A stretch of DNA of 64,000 nucleotides from JANSWY01 sp965243755 (GTDB lineage: Bacteria > Bacteroidota > Bacteroidia > Cytophagales > Cyclobacteriaceae), in NCBI GenBank assembly GCA_965243755.1, contig CBDEVW010000003.1, positions 1,674,001 to 1,738,000 of the forward strand, read 5' to 3'. Each line of letters begins with the position of its first letter. Position 1 is the stretch's first letter. Shown one piece after another: positions 9,537 through 17,457 of the stretch. A program made the position numbers and the translations under genes. The notes beneath the pieces were generated by a model. That model made no database searches. It saw only the letters and a list, made by a program, of their open reading frames with translations, and was not told where the DNA came from.

Positions 9537-9544
9537 TAAGTTTG
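9537..9544 (+). promoter_or_regulatory. Candidate -7 promoter box
   Basis: TAAGTTTG, full match to TAnnTTTG, 29 bases before the ABC exporter start. A weak TTC stands about 25 bases upstream in place of TTG. Confidence 0.45.
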
Positions 9545-9573
9545 CGGTGTGAATTGTAAAAGGCAGAGGCTGA

Positions 9574-11238
9574 ATGAAAATAATCGCATTATTCATAAAA
9601 AATTCTAAAATCGTATTCATACTTGCTACAGTCGCAGCAATAGTTGGCGGATTTAGTCTATCAGGAATAATTTATGTAATTAATCATGGAATCGAAACGA
9701 AAATGGAGGATTCCCTGATGATATTTAGTCAGTTTTTCGGCCTTTGGATACTCTATGGAGTGATGTCTGTTGTGAGTGTTTATGCCATCACAAAAGCAGG
9801 GCAAAATGTGATATTAGACCTTCGGTTTACGCTTAGTGAGAAAATTTTAAAAGCAACATTTAGTAAACTGGAAAACCAAAGTAACAACCTGCTAACGGTT
9901 CTAACTTCGGATATTGCAACTATTTCTAATTCCGTTAACCGTTTACCCAACGCTTTTAAAAATACAGCTGTAATCCTTGGGTGCTTCATTTATATGATAT
10001 ACATATCACCCAAGCTTATGTTGATGTTTGGAGGTGTTATTATAATAACCTTCATGCTGAATAAGCTCCCACTACAGTCCTATAAACGGAAAATGAGAAA
10101 CTCAAGAGATTTGCAAAGTGAGGTTTTCAAACTGTTTGAAGGGCTGGTACATGGCATGAAAGAACTCTACCTGAACAAAAAATTAAGAAATTCTTATATC
10201 AATGATTTTCTGATACCTGCTGCATCTGAACAAAAAGATCAAAATATTAGTGGTCGTACAAACTTGGCTTTCTTTAACAAGACCGGTGAATTAGTCCTGT
10301 TGCTCGGAATGATTATGATTCTTTATCTTGTCAGTATACACATCCCGGAGGAGTTCAGCATAATGACTCAATTTATTATGGTCGCTCTGTTTACAGTTGG
10401 TCCTCTATCACAGCTCGGCAACTTGCTACCTATACTTGGGCAAATGGATGTGGCGCTGGAGAAAATTTCTGAAATTGGAGTATCTCTGGATGCTACCGCA
10501 AGAGACAAAAATGTTAAAGAATTATCAAAACCCGATCCAAGAGCACCTTTAGTGAAATTGCATGATGTGACTTACCAATATTTTGTTTCAGAAGAAGACA
10601 AGCATTTTGTACTTGGACCTGTTAATGTAGAGATCAGACCAGGAGAATTGATATTTTTAGTGGGGGGGAATGGAAGTGGAAAAAGTACACTTGCCAAAGT
10701 GATTTGTGGCCTTTATCTACCAAAAACGGGAAAGGTGGAAAGCTTTGGTGAAATAATTGACCTCAACAATCTTGACAGCTATCGGGAGAATTTTAATGCA
10801 ATATTCACTGATTACTATCTTTTTGACCACTTTGGCCATGTTGATAATGAAAATGCAGTTGAAGAGGCCATGGAAATAATAAAAATGCTGGAATTAGAGA
10901 AAAAGGTTACAATAGAAGGCACGTCATTATCAACAACATCTCTCTCCACCGGTCAACGTAAAAGATTAGCGTTGCTCCTCTCTTTACTAGAAGACAAACC
11001 ATTCTACATCTTTGATGAGTGGGCAGCTACCCAGGACCCTTATTACAAAGATGTATACTACAATAAGATCTTACCTGATCTCAAGAAGAAAGGAAAAACT
11101 GTTCTGGTTATTTCACATGACGACAAGTATTTCAACATTGCTGATAAGGTACTCGTCCTTAGAGATGGACAATTGACCCAATCCGAAATGGATAATGAAA
11201 CGCTGGTCAATACTGTTTATAACGTACAAAATTCATAA
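9574..11238 (+). CDS. ABC exporter of the cyclic-peptide (SyrD/PvdE) type
   Basis: 554 residues, membrane and ATPase domains fused. About six hydrophobic segments in residues 1-290 are followed by a nucleotide-binding domain: Walker A GGNGSGKST at 364-372, signature LSTGQRKRLALL, Walker B FYIFDEWAATQDP and switch His in VISHDD. The FDEWAA..DP form is characteristic of the PvdE/SyrD group, which exports or moves peptide intermediates into the periplasm. No peptide synthetase or RiPP precursor is visible nearby. The two sulfotransferase genes follow within 7 bases, suggesting one transcript; whether the exported molecule is sulfated is inference. Confidence 0.87.
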   Translation: MKIIALFIKNSKIVFILATVAAIVGGFSLSGIIYVINHGIETKMEDSLMIFSQFFGLWILYGVMSVVSVYAITKAGQNVILDLRFTLSEKILKATFSKLENQSNNLLTVLTSDIATISNSVNRLPNAFKNTAVILGCFIYMIYISPKLMLMFGGVIIITFMLNKLPLQSYKRKMRNSRDLQSEVFKLFEGLVHGMKELYLNKKLRNSYINDFLIPAASEQKDQNISGRTNLAFFNKTGELVLLLGMIMILYLVSIHIPEEFSIMTQFIMVALFTVGPLSQLGNLLPILGQMDVALEKISEIGVSLDATARDKNVKELSKPDPRAPLVKLHDVTYQYFVSEEDKHFVLGPVNVEIRPGELIFLVGGNGSGKSTLAKVICGLYLPKTGKVESFGEIIDLNNLDSYRENFNAIFTDYYLFDHFGHVDNENAVEEAMEIIKMLELEKKVTIEGTSLSTTSLSTGQRKRLALLLSLLEDKPFYIFDEWAATQDPYYKDVYYNKILPDLKKKGKTVLVISHDDKYFNIADKVLVLRDGQLTQSEMDNETLVNTVYNVQNS

Positions 11239-11245
11239 TTTCATA

Positions 11246-11869
11246 ATGCTTGTATCTCACGATTACAAATTCATTTTTATCAAGACTAAAAAAACGGCTG
11301 GATCGAGCCTTGAGACCTATTTAAAACCATTTTGTGAGAATGGTATCGTTGGTAAAAAGCTTAGCGAAAAGCATACTCCTGCATCTGAGATTAAGTCGAT
11401 TGTTGGTGAGGAAGTATGGAATAATTACACCAAAATAGTTCCCATTAGAAACCCCTGGGACACTACGGTCTCTTTATATTTTTGGAGAGGCAGAAAACGA
11501 CCTTTTTACTACTGGCTTTACCGATGGTTTATAAAGTTTAAATTCAAACGCCTGATTGAACAGCACCTGACATTCGAAGAATGGGTACACAACCGAGGAG
11601 CTCACAGACTCAATGAAAATAATGAAATCATCTATATCGATGGTCAGGTGGATAACTATGAGTTTATCCGCTATGAACACCTGATTGCTGATCTTGAAAA
11701 GGTTTGCAACAAGCTGGGCATCCCATTTGAAAAGGAACGATTGCCCCATGAAAAGAGTGGACACAGGCCTAAAAGAGACTACAGGACATTCTACAATGAT
11801 GAAACCCGTGAAATTGTAGCCAAAGCTTACGAAAGAGAGTTGAAGGAATTTGGATATAGCTTTGATTAA
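11246..11869 (+). CDS. Sulfotransferase, first of a tandem pair
   Basis: 207 residues. Transfers sulfate from PAPS to an acceptor. Visible: the 5'-phosphosulfate loop FIKTKKTAGSSLETYL near the N-terminus and the 3'-phosphate site VPIRNPWDTTVSLYFWR. It belongs to the Sulfotransfer_2-like, heparan/chondroitin-type group common in polysaccharide clusters. An in-frame ATG lies upstream at 11195 inside the ABC gene, but ATG 11246 (MLVSHDYKFIFIK) aligns with the start of the following paralogue, so I use it. About 50% identical by eye to the next gene. Neighbours: exporter upstream, glycosyltransferases beyond. Confidence 0.87.
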   Translation: MLVSHDYKFIFIKTKKTAGSSLETYLKPFCENGIVGKKLSEKHTPASEIKSIVGEEVWNNYTKIVPIRNPWDTTVSLYFWRGRKRPFYYWLYRWFIKFKFKRLIEQHLTFEEWVHNRGAHRLNENNEIIYIDGQVDNYEFIRYEHLIADLEKVCNKLGIPFEKERLPHEKSGHRPKRDYRTFYNDETREIVAKAYERELKEFGYSFD

Positions 11870-11872
11870 TCT

Positions 11873-12490
11873 ATGCTGGTAAGTCACAAGTACAAGTTCA
11901 TCTTCATCAAAACGCATAAAACTGCCGGTTCCAGTATTGAAGAATACCTGAAACCTTACTGCAAGGAAGATGGAATAATTGACACCTTCAAGTATCGATC
12001 TCACCGTCCAGCATACTCTACAAAAGAAATGGTGGGTGAAGAGGTCTGGAATAGCTACACCAAAATTTGCCCGGTTAGAAATCCCTGGGATAAGATGGTC
12101 TCTTTGTATTTTTGGAGAACAAGAAAACGTCCTTTTTATTACCACCTGATCAGGTTACTCAGAGGAAAGCATCCCAGGCCAATTGAACAACGGGTAAATT
12201 TTGAAAACCTGATCAAAAGGCAGGGAAACCGATGTAATCTGGACAAAAGGATCATGTTCATTACTGATGAATGGGAAGATTATTTCTTCATCAGGTATGA
12301 GCACCTTATGGAGGATCTGGAAGCATTGTGTAATCAATTGGGGATTCCATTTGAGCCGGAGAAAATGCCTCAAAAGAAAGTTGGATACAGGAAAGACAAA
12401 AAGTACCAAAAACACTACAATGAGGAGACCAAAGCCATTGTAGCAGAAGCCTTTAAAGAAGAAATTGAGAAATTTGGGTATACATTTTAA
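11873..12490 (+). CDS. Sulfotransferase, second of a tandem pair
   Basis: 205 residues, paralogue of the preceding gene and starting 3 bases after it. It keeps the PAPS-binding loop (FIKTHKTAGSSIEEYL) and CPVRNPWDKMVSLYFWR, and the shared C-terminal pattern of a proline/lysine stretch then YNEETKAIVAEAF. Divergence is concentrated in the middle (residues 35-55 and 95-125), where acceptor recognition would be expected, so the two copies probably sulfate different acceptors or positions; this is inference. It ends 31 bases from the convergent glycosyltransferase gene. Confidence 0.87.
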   Translation: MLVSHKYKFIFIKTHKTAGSSIEEYLKPYCKEDGIIDTFKYRSHRPAYSTKEMVGEEVWNSYTKICPVRNPWDKMVSLYFWRTRKRPFYYHLIRLLRGKHPRPIEQRVNFENLIKRQGNRCNLDKRIMFITDEWEDYFFIRYEHLMEDLEALCNQLGIPFEPEKMPQKKVGYRKDKKYQKHYNEETKAIVAEAFKEEIEKFGYTF

Positions 12491-12521
12491 TCAGGGAGAA
12501 AGCTTTTTATGAATTTTGCGC

Positions 12522-13463
12522 TTAACTCCCTTCCTGCTTTTGTTTCCACCAGTCTTCAATCTTAAAGTTTTTACGATAGGGTATATATCCCAGGTAAAAT
12601 AAGAATCTCCGTAGTTTGCTCATCCCCGGCTGGGAATAATAACCCTGGGGAGCTGATTTCAGGTTAAACTGGCTGACGAAACCCTCTACCTTTTCAAATT
12701 CACTTTTGAGAATCCTGGCAATCGTAATGTGTGCTGTAAATGAAGGTTCTGATTTGAAATTGTACACCTTCTCGATGGTATCAGGAAGAGGATAAAATTT
12801 TACTGGACCACTGGATTTTACATCATTAAATGCCGACATGAATTTGGTTCGGTCATAAGGATCTTTAAACCATTCCTTGGGGTCCATCATTCTTTCTTTC
12901 CATGCCTTTAATATATCTTTTGAATAATCCCGGTGCGCGATCATAAATCCGGTATGCAAGTCATGGGGATTTTCGTTGGATTCCTTCCAGGTATGATCCT
13001 TTATCCTCAGCTTAATACCAGGCATATCTTCCCACTCAGCGGCCATCTTCTCAACTTCCGGCATGAGGTCCTTTCTCGGGAAAAGTACATCAGAATCAGA
13101 GTACAGGATTACCTCTACCTCAGGATCATTGATCACTTCAAAGATTGAGGCTTTAAGTATTTTGGACTCCACTACAGTTTGGGCGGGAATAGGTTTTATA
13201 AATGGAAAAGTACCGCCAATACCCAAAGGCCAATCCCATTTACTGGAGAAATTATCCACAGCAATCAATTGCACTTTATCGGACTCACAGTCTTTTTGTA
13301 GCTTATCGATATCAAAGCATTCAGGAGAATCTGTAACAAGAAAAACTTTTCCCTGCCATCCCGCAATTTTGATCAGAGATTCAATTGCTAACTCACATTT
13401 ATATGTTCTGGCGTAAGGTCCACATCCTATGAACACAAATGCCATATTTTCCTGCTTAATCAT
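12522..13463 (-). CDS. Glycosyltransferase-like protein (GT-A fold, unassigned family)
   Basis: 313 residues, no signal peptide or membrane segment. The N-terminus MAFVFIGCGPYARTYKCELAI looks like a nucleotide-sugar-binding first strand, and VILYSDSDVLFP at about residue 120 carries the DxD-type metal motif of GT-A enzymes; HDLHTGFMIAHR is a plausible acceptor-side loop. Sugar and family number cannot be assigned. Its ATG overlaps the stop of the upstream gene by 4 bases (ATGA at 13460-13463), indicating coupled translation; a second ATG at 13445 is possible. Confidence 0.7.
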   Translation of the reverse strand: MIKQENMAFVFIGCGPYARTYKCELAIESLIKIAGWQGKVFLVTDSPECFDIDKLQKDCESDKVQLIAVDNFSSKWDWPLGIGGTFPFIKPIPAQTVVESKILKASIFEVINDPEVEVILYSDSDVLFPRKDLMPEVEKMAAEWEDMPGIKLRIKDHTWKESNENPHDLHTGFMIAHRDYSKDILKAWKERMMDPKEWFKDPYDRTKFMSAFNDVKSSGPVKFYPLPDTIEKVYNFKSEPSFTAHITIARILKSEFEKVEGFVSQFNLKSAPQGYYSQPGMSKLRRFLFYLGYIPYRKNFKIEDWWKQKQEGS

Positions 13464-14215
13464 TCTTCTGAACTAATTTCTATAAGTCCTTCTTTTGCTT
13501 TATCTAATTGCTGCTCTACCAAATCCAGGTATTTCCCCTCATTGTGATCCTGGTAGACTTTTCTCATTTTTTCAATTCTTTTGTGATCCTCCGCCATCAT
13601 AATATGATATAAAAATGGCTTCACTTTAAACACTTTCGACATCAGGTTCTTGCCATTTGACGTGGTGTGATCTGGTAATATTACCTGCCTGTCGAGGTAC
13701 TTTGGCATCACAAAATTCCAATATACTAATTGATTCCTTGGATGCATGTCGCTATAGATACTCCCCTCTCCCCTTGCCTGATCCATCCACTCCTGCATAA
13801 TTGCTTTTGACACATCGGAATTCCTCAATATAACAAATCCGGCATTGGGCCTGATGTTTCTTGGTGGCCTTCTTTTTCTTCTTTTACCAATGGCAAAATA
13901 AGTATCTCTAGGCATCATGATCTCTGTGTTTTCATTAGCGTATTGTTTCAGAAAACCCTCGATATTCAATTCCAGCTTTGCAATCACGACATCTGCATCA
14001 AAAAGTACCAGGTAGTCACATGGGATGTTTAAGGATGCTTTGAGTAGATCAATTTTGGTCCAGTTGATATGTAAGTCATTGATGGTTCTGGATCTCTGCA
14101 CAAAATGCTGGTAACCATGCAGCTGACAATACTCGTGCACACTGGCAATGCTGTACCTGGCATAACTATCGATATTGGGAGTGGCAAGTTGTACAACTAC
14201 GATCCTACTGCTCAT
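13460..14215 (-). CDS. Glycosyltransferase, GT34/GMA12-like
   Basis: 251 residues. The pattern VVVQLATPN...YARYSIASVHEYC, then WTKIDLLKA and DYLVLFDADVVI (DxD at about residue 73-75), then NAGFVILRNS, resembles the galactosyl/mannosyltransferases of the GMA12/MNN10 type, which use a nucleotide sugar to extend glycans. Cytoplasmic by appearance. Middle gene of a three-gene minus-strand unit, overlapping both neighbours (4 bases downstream, 11 bases upstream). The specific sugar is unknown. Confidence 0.75.
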   Translation of the reverse strand: MSSRIVVVQLATPNIDSYARYSIASVHEYCQLHGYQHFVQRSRTINDLHINWTKIDLLKASLNIPCDYLVLFDADVVIAKLELNIEGFLKQYANENTEIMMPRDTYFAIGKRRKRRPPRNIRPNAGFVILRNSDVSKAIMQEWMDQARGEGSIYSDMHPRNQLVYWNFVMPKYLDRQVILPDHTTSNGKNLMSKVFKVKPFLYHIMMAEDHKRIEKMRKVYQDHNEGKYLDLVEQQLDKAKEGLIEISSEE

Positions 14216-15365
14216 GCTTTTGCATCAATTCGTGATAGGCATCAAATAAAATCTGACTAATCTTATTCCAATTCTGAGTCTTCGCATAATTGACAGCCGC
14301 CTTACTCATATTTGCTCTCAATTCGTCATTATCTAATATCTCAGTGATTCTATCATAAAACTCCTCATAGTTCTTAGGTGTGACAAGGAAACCAGAAACT
14401 CCATTTTCCACGATGTTGACCGGCCCACCAGCATTGGCAGCCACCACGGGAACTCCTGAAGCCAGTGACTCCAAGACCACATTCCCGAAAGTTTCCGTGA
14501 TTGATGGGAACATGAAAACATCACAACTTGCATAAATACTTGCCAGATCTTCTCCGGTTTGTCTGCCTGTAAAAATAGCATCCGGCATCTGAGCCTCCAT
14601 ATTCTCCCGGTCAGGGCCATCACCGGTAACTATAAATTGAACATCAGATCTCCTTTCTTTAAACAGATTATAAACACCGATCAATGTATCCGTTTCTTTC
14701 TCCTTGACCAGTCGGCTTACAAACAGAATGGTGCGCTTGCCATTGGTATTATATTTTTCCCGGAAAGATCCATTGGCTTTTTCCGGGTTATATTTTTTCG
14801 GTTCCACACCCCGTTTTAAAATCCTTACTTTGTTTCTTGGTAAGCCGGTACTGACAAGAAAATCTCTCATTTCTTCAGTAGGAGCAAAGGTTAAATCACA
14901 TTTACTATAAATGCCTTTTAAACCTTTGATTACTGGTTTTTCCAAATAATTGGACGCCTTCCTCACCCTGATATAGTAATCAACATAGGTAGCGTAGTTG
15001 GTATGGTAAATATTCACCACTGGAATATTTCTTTTGTTCCCATACTTCAAGGCATAAACTCCAAGCAGCGAAGGAGTGGAAAAATGAATAATGTGTGGAT
15101 TGAATCGGTTGAGTCGTTTTTTGATCCCCTGATCCAGCCTGGGAATTGCCAGACGGTATCCCTTGTTAACTGGAATCGGAATCCAGTTGCATAAATAAAT
15201 CTCAAACGGAATGGTGCTTCGATCCTTGGGGGGATGAGGAGTGATCACCAAAAATTCAAATTGATCTTTTGGCACCCGGTTTAGAATCTGATGTAACGTA
15301 ACACTTACTCCATCAAAATCCTCCTCCAGGACATCTGCGAAAAAAGCAACCCTGATCTTCTCCAT
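14205..15365 (-). CDS. Glycosyltransferase family 4
   Basis: 386 residues from ATG 15365; the frame also permits TTG at 15368, but ATG is preferred. GT-B enzyme of the GT4 group. Visible: N-terminal glycine-rich acceptor loop (EEDFDGVSVTLHQIL), RILKRGVEPKKYNP at the interdomain hinge, TILFVSRLVKEKETD, and the donor-site motif FPSITETFGNVVLESLASG with the E-x7-E pair. It is close in form to the MgtA/PimB-like mannosyltransferases of lipid-linked sugars, though the donor is not certain. First gene of the minus-strand trio; divergent from the next GT4 with 66 bases between starts. Confidence 0.88.
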   Translation of the reverse strand: MEKIRVAFFADVLEEDFDGVSVTLHQILNRVPKDQFEFLVITPHPPKDRSTIPFEIYLCNWIPIPVNKGYRLAIPRLDQGIKKRLNRFNPHIIHFSTPSLLGVYALKYGNKRNIPVVNIYHTNYATYVDYYIRVRKASNYLEKPVIKGLKGIYSKCDLTFAPTEEMRDFLVSTGLPRNKVRILKRGVEPKKYNPEKANGSFREKYNTNGKRTILFVSRLVKEKETDTLIGVYNLFKERRSDVQFIVTGDGPDRENMEAQMPDAIFTGRQTGEDLASIYASCDVFMFPSITETFGNVVLESLASGVPVVAANAGGPVNIVENGVSGFLVTPKNYEEFYDRITEILDNDELRANMSKAAVNYAKTQNWNKISQILFDAYHELMQKHEQ

Positions 15366-15413
15366 CAATTGCGAAATTATAGGATTATTCCGAGTTATCC
15401 GGTCATCACTTTA

Positions 15414-15421
15414 TATTTTTG
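15414..15421 (+). promoter_or_regulatory. Candidate -7 promoter box
   Basis: TATTTTTG, full match to TAnnTTTG, only 10 bases before the ATG at 15432. If real, the transcript would have a very short or no leader. Confidence 0.4.
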
Positions 15422-15431
15422 CTCCCTTCTT

Positions 15432-16577
15432 ATGGAAATATTAGTAGTATCTCATAAATACCCTCCATCCATTGGAGGAATGCAAAAACATTGCTTTGAG
15501 TTAGTCTCTGGCTTACAAAAACGTCATAAAGTTCACACCATTGTCTCCAGTGGAGGAAAACTGGTATTTTTTCTGACAGCTTTTGCCAAAGTAAAGGATT
15601 ACCTCAAAAAACATCCCGAGATTGAAATCATTTACCTCAATGACGGATTAATGGCTTTTGTATTGAGTAAACTGCTCAAAAAAAGATGGCGGCCCATTGT
15701 AATGACCGCACATGGACTTGATGTCGTCTTTCCACTGGGATTTTTTCAACGCTGGGTCAGGAAAAATATGTCAAAGCTGGATGGCGTCATTGCTGTGAGC
15801 AAAGGAACCCTCGATGAGTGTATCAACCGTGGAATTCCAGCAGATAAAGTCTATTTATCCCCTAATGCGATCGAAGAACCTCAATCTACGGAACTAGTTA
15901 GCGAACAGCACCTTGTGGAAGGTGAATACCTTATTTCCATCGGACGCAGTGTCACCAGAAAGGGGTATTCCTGGTTTATAGAAAATGTGCTCCCAAAGAT
16001 TCGTGAAGATTTGAAATATGTGCTTGTTGGGCCAGGCCTATCAAACCCAGGCTTATGGAGATTTCTGCAAAAATTACTCCCCACCAAACTATTTGATTTG
16101 ATCTGCATTTTCGCTGGAGTGCCTATCGACGAATTGAAGATTCATGACTTATTAAAAACCAGAAACCTGCAGGACAGGGTCATCAGGCTTAGAGGAATAG
16201 ATGATGATCAACTAAAGTCGCTGATAAAGCACTCCAAAATGTTTGTATTGCCTAATATTTCCGTGAAGGGAGACTATGAGGGTTTTGGGCTCGTAAACCT
16301 GGAAGCGATTTTCAATGGAACCGTGGTACTGGCAGCCAATATTGATGGTATTCCATCAGCCATCATCGATCAAAAAAACGGGTTTCTGGTTGCCTCAGGA
16401 GATGCTAATGGATGGGTTAATCAAATTGAAGAAATATTAAATGACCCTGACCTTGAAGAAAAGAAAATGGCATTTTTGAATTACACGAAAGATAACTTCA
16501 ACCTGGAACGGATGGTCAGTGATTATGAAAAAATATTCCAGTCAATTATTGATCAGGCCTATTCCAGTAAGACTTAA
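15432..16577 (+). CDS. Glycosyltransferase family 4
   Basis: 381 residues from ATG 15432 (MEILVVSHKYPPSIGGMQKH), a textbook GT4 beginning with the GGMQ acceptor loop; the frame is open 63 bases upstream but that extension is hydrophobic and non-family. Further signs: APH..-type segment VMTAHGLDVVFP, VSKGTLDECINRGIPADKV, YLISIGRSVTRKG, and donor-site FVLPNISVKGDYEGFGLVNLEAI. The central part has an insertion (about residues 195-230, hydrophobic) that may touch the membrane. Its 3' end overlaps the convergent neighbour by 32 bases. Sugar and acceptor unknown. Confidence 0.87.
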   Translation: MEILVVSHKYPPSIGGMQKHCFELVSGLQKRHKVHTIVSSGGKLVFFLTAFAKVKDYLKKHPEIEIIYLNDGLMAFVLSKLLKKRWRPIVMTAHGLDVVFPLGFFQRWVRKNMSKLDGVIAVSKGTLDECINRGIPADKVYLSPNAIEEPQSTELVSEQHLVEGEYLISIGRSVTRKGYSWFIENVLPKIREDLKYVLVGPGLSNPGLWRFLQKLLPTKLFDLICIFAGVPIDELKIHDLLKTRNLQDRVIRLRGIDDDQLKSLIKHSKMFVLPNISVKGDYEGFGLVNLEAIFNGTVVLAANIDGIPSAIIDQKNGFLVASGDANGWVNQIEEILNDPDLEEKKMAFLNYTKDNFNLERMVSDYEKIFQSIIDQAYSSKT

Positions 16578-17397
16578 AATATTCGTATAGTACATTATTA
16601 TTGTGATGGTTTTTGTTGGCAGTCTTTACCAGTCCTGTTCCTGATGCTACTTTCCAATTAGACAATCTACAATATTTGAAAAACCCGGGAACCACATAGA
16701 CATTTACCTTATTTTTTGCCAAATGACCTGAAAACCAAATGTCATCCACAAACCGTGCTTCATCAGGTGCATTATTGTAATCCGTAACCTCCTGTGTAAA
16801 TAACTTTCGTTTCACAGCATAGCTGCTGGCACCCTGCAAAACATCAACCTGAACTGGTTCTCTTACTGGATTCTCCTGCCCAACTATTCTGAATTTCGCA
16901 CCAAATACTGATATCCTATCCTCATGATTATCGCTTTCCGGCACCTTCCATCCCACCTGACACAGGGCCGCTTCAGGATACTTTTCTGAATGATGCAGGT
17001 AGGTCTCTACCATTTTCTTAGGGTATACCTGGTCGTCATCTAATACAATGACCAGATCATTATCTTCAACTATTTCGAGCGTTGGAAGCAATTTGGTTGC
17101 CGGACCCAGGTCATGCTTCACCCAATTGATCGTGATTAATTGACACTTCTTGATTTGTTCTGGCACTTCAATGGTTTGCTCATCCCCGGGAATATTGATC
17201 AATATATTAGATGGTCTTATGGATTGATCAAGTAAAGAATTGATGGTTGGCTTTATCCCATCTATCCTGCTTGGGATAGTTGTTAGTGAGATGAATACAT
17301 TTTTACTAACAGGTCTTCTGTCTACCTTTTTTGTGAAATAGGCAACCGGCATCCAATGCAGCATTAAATACCTAAAAAACTCTGCCAATATATTCAT
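16546..17397 (-). CDS. Glycosyltransferase-like protein with GT-A DDD motif
   Basis: 283 residues from ATG 17397; a TTG at 17418 would add 7 residues and is less likely. A short hydrophobic N-terminus (ILAEFFRYLMLHWMPVAYF) may anchor it. Then FISLTTIPSRIDGIKPTINSLLDQ, DNDLVIVLDDDQVYPKKMV (metal-binding DDD) and FVDDIWFSGHLAKN late in the protein, the arrangement of GT2/GT64-like enzymes found in surface-glycan loci. The FVDDIW acidic motif is a candidate catalytic base region. Convergent overlap of 32 bases with the GT4 gene. Confidence 0.72.
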   Translation of the reverse strand: MNILAEFFRYLMLHWMPVAYFTKKVDRRPVSKNVFISLTTIPSRIDGIKPTINSLLDQSIRPSNILINIPGDEQTIEVPEQIKKCQLITINWVKHDLGPATKLLPTLEIVEDNDLVIVLDDDQVYPKKMVETYLHHSEKYPEAALCQVGWKVPESDNHEDRISVFGAKFRIVGQENPVREPVQVDVLQGASSYAVKRKLFTQEVTDYNNAPDEARFVDDIWFSGHLAKNKVNVYVVPGFFKYCRLSNWKVASGTGLVKTANKNHHNNNVLYEYFKSYWNRPDQ

Positions 17398-17457
17398 GAA
17401 AATAGCTTTACGATTCAAGTACAGAAATCACTAACTTCGCAATTTCTCGGCAAATGT

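Noticed and set aside
11474..12145. 223-residue antisense open frame across both sulfotransferases
   Set aside because: It lies opposite two clear enzyme genes and looks the same in both halves only because the genes are paralogues; no family features.
9574..12490. A non-ribosomal peptide cluster
   Set aside because: No synthetase, carrier domain or thioesterase is visible on either side of the exporter.
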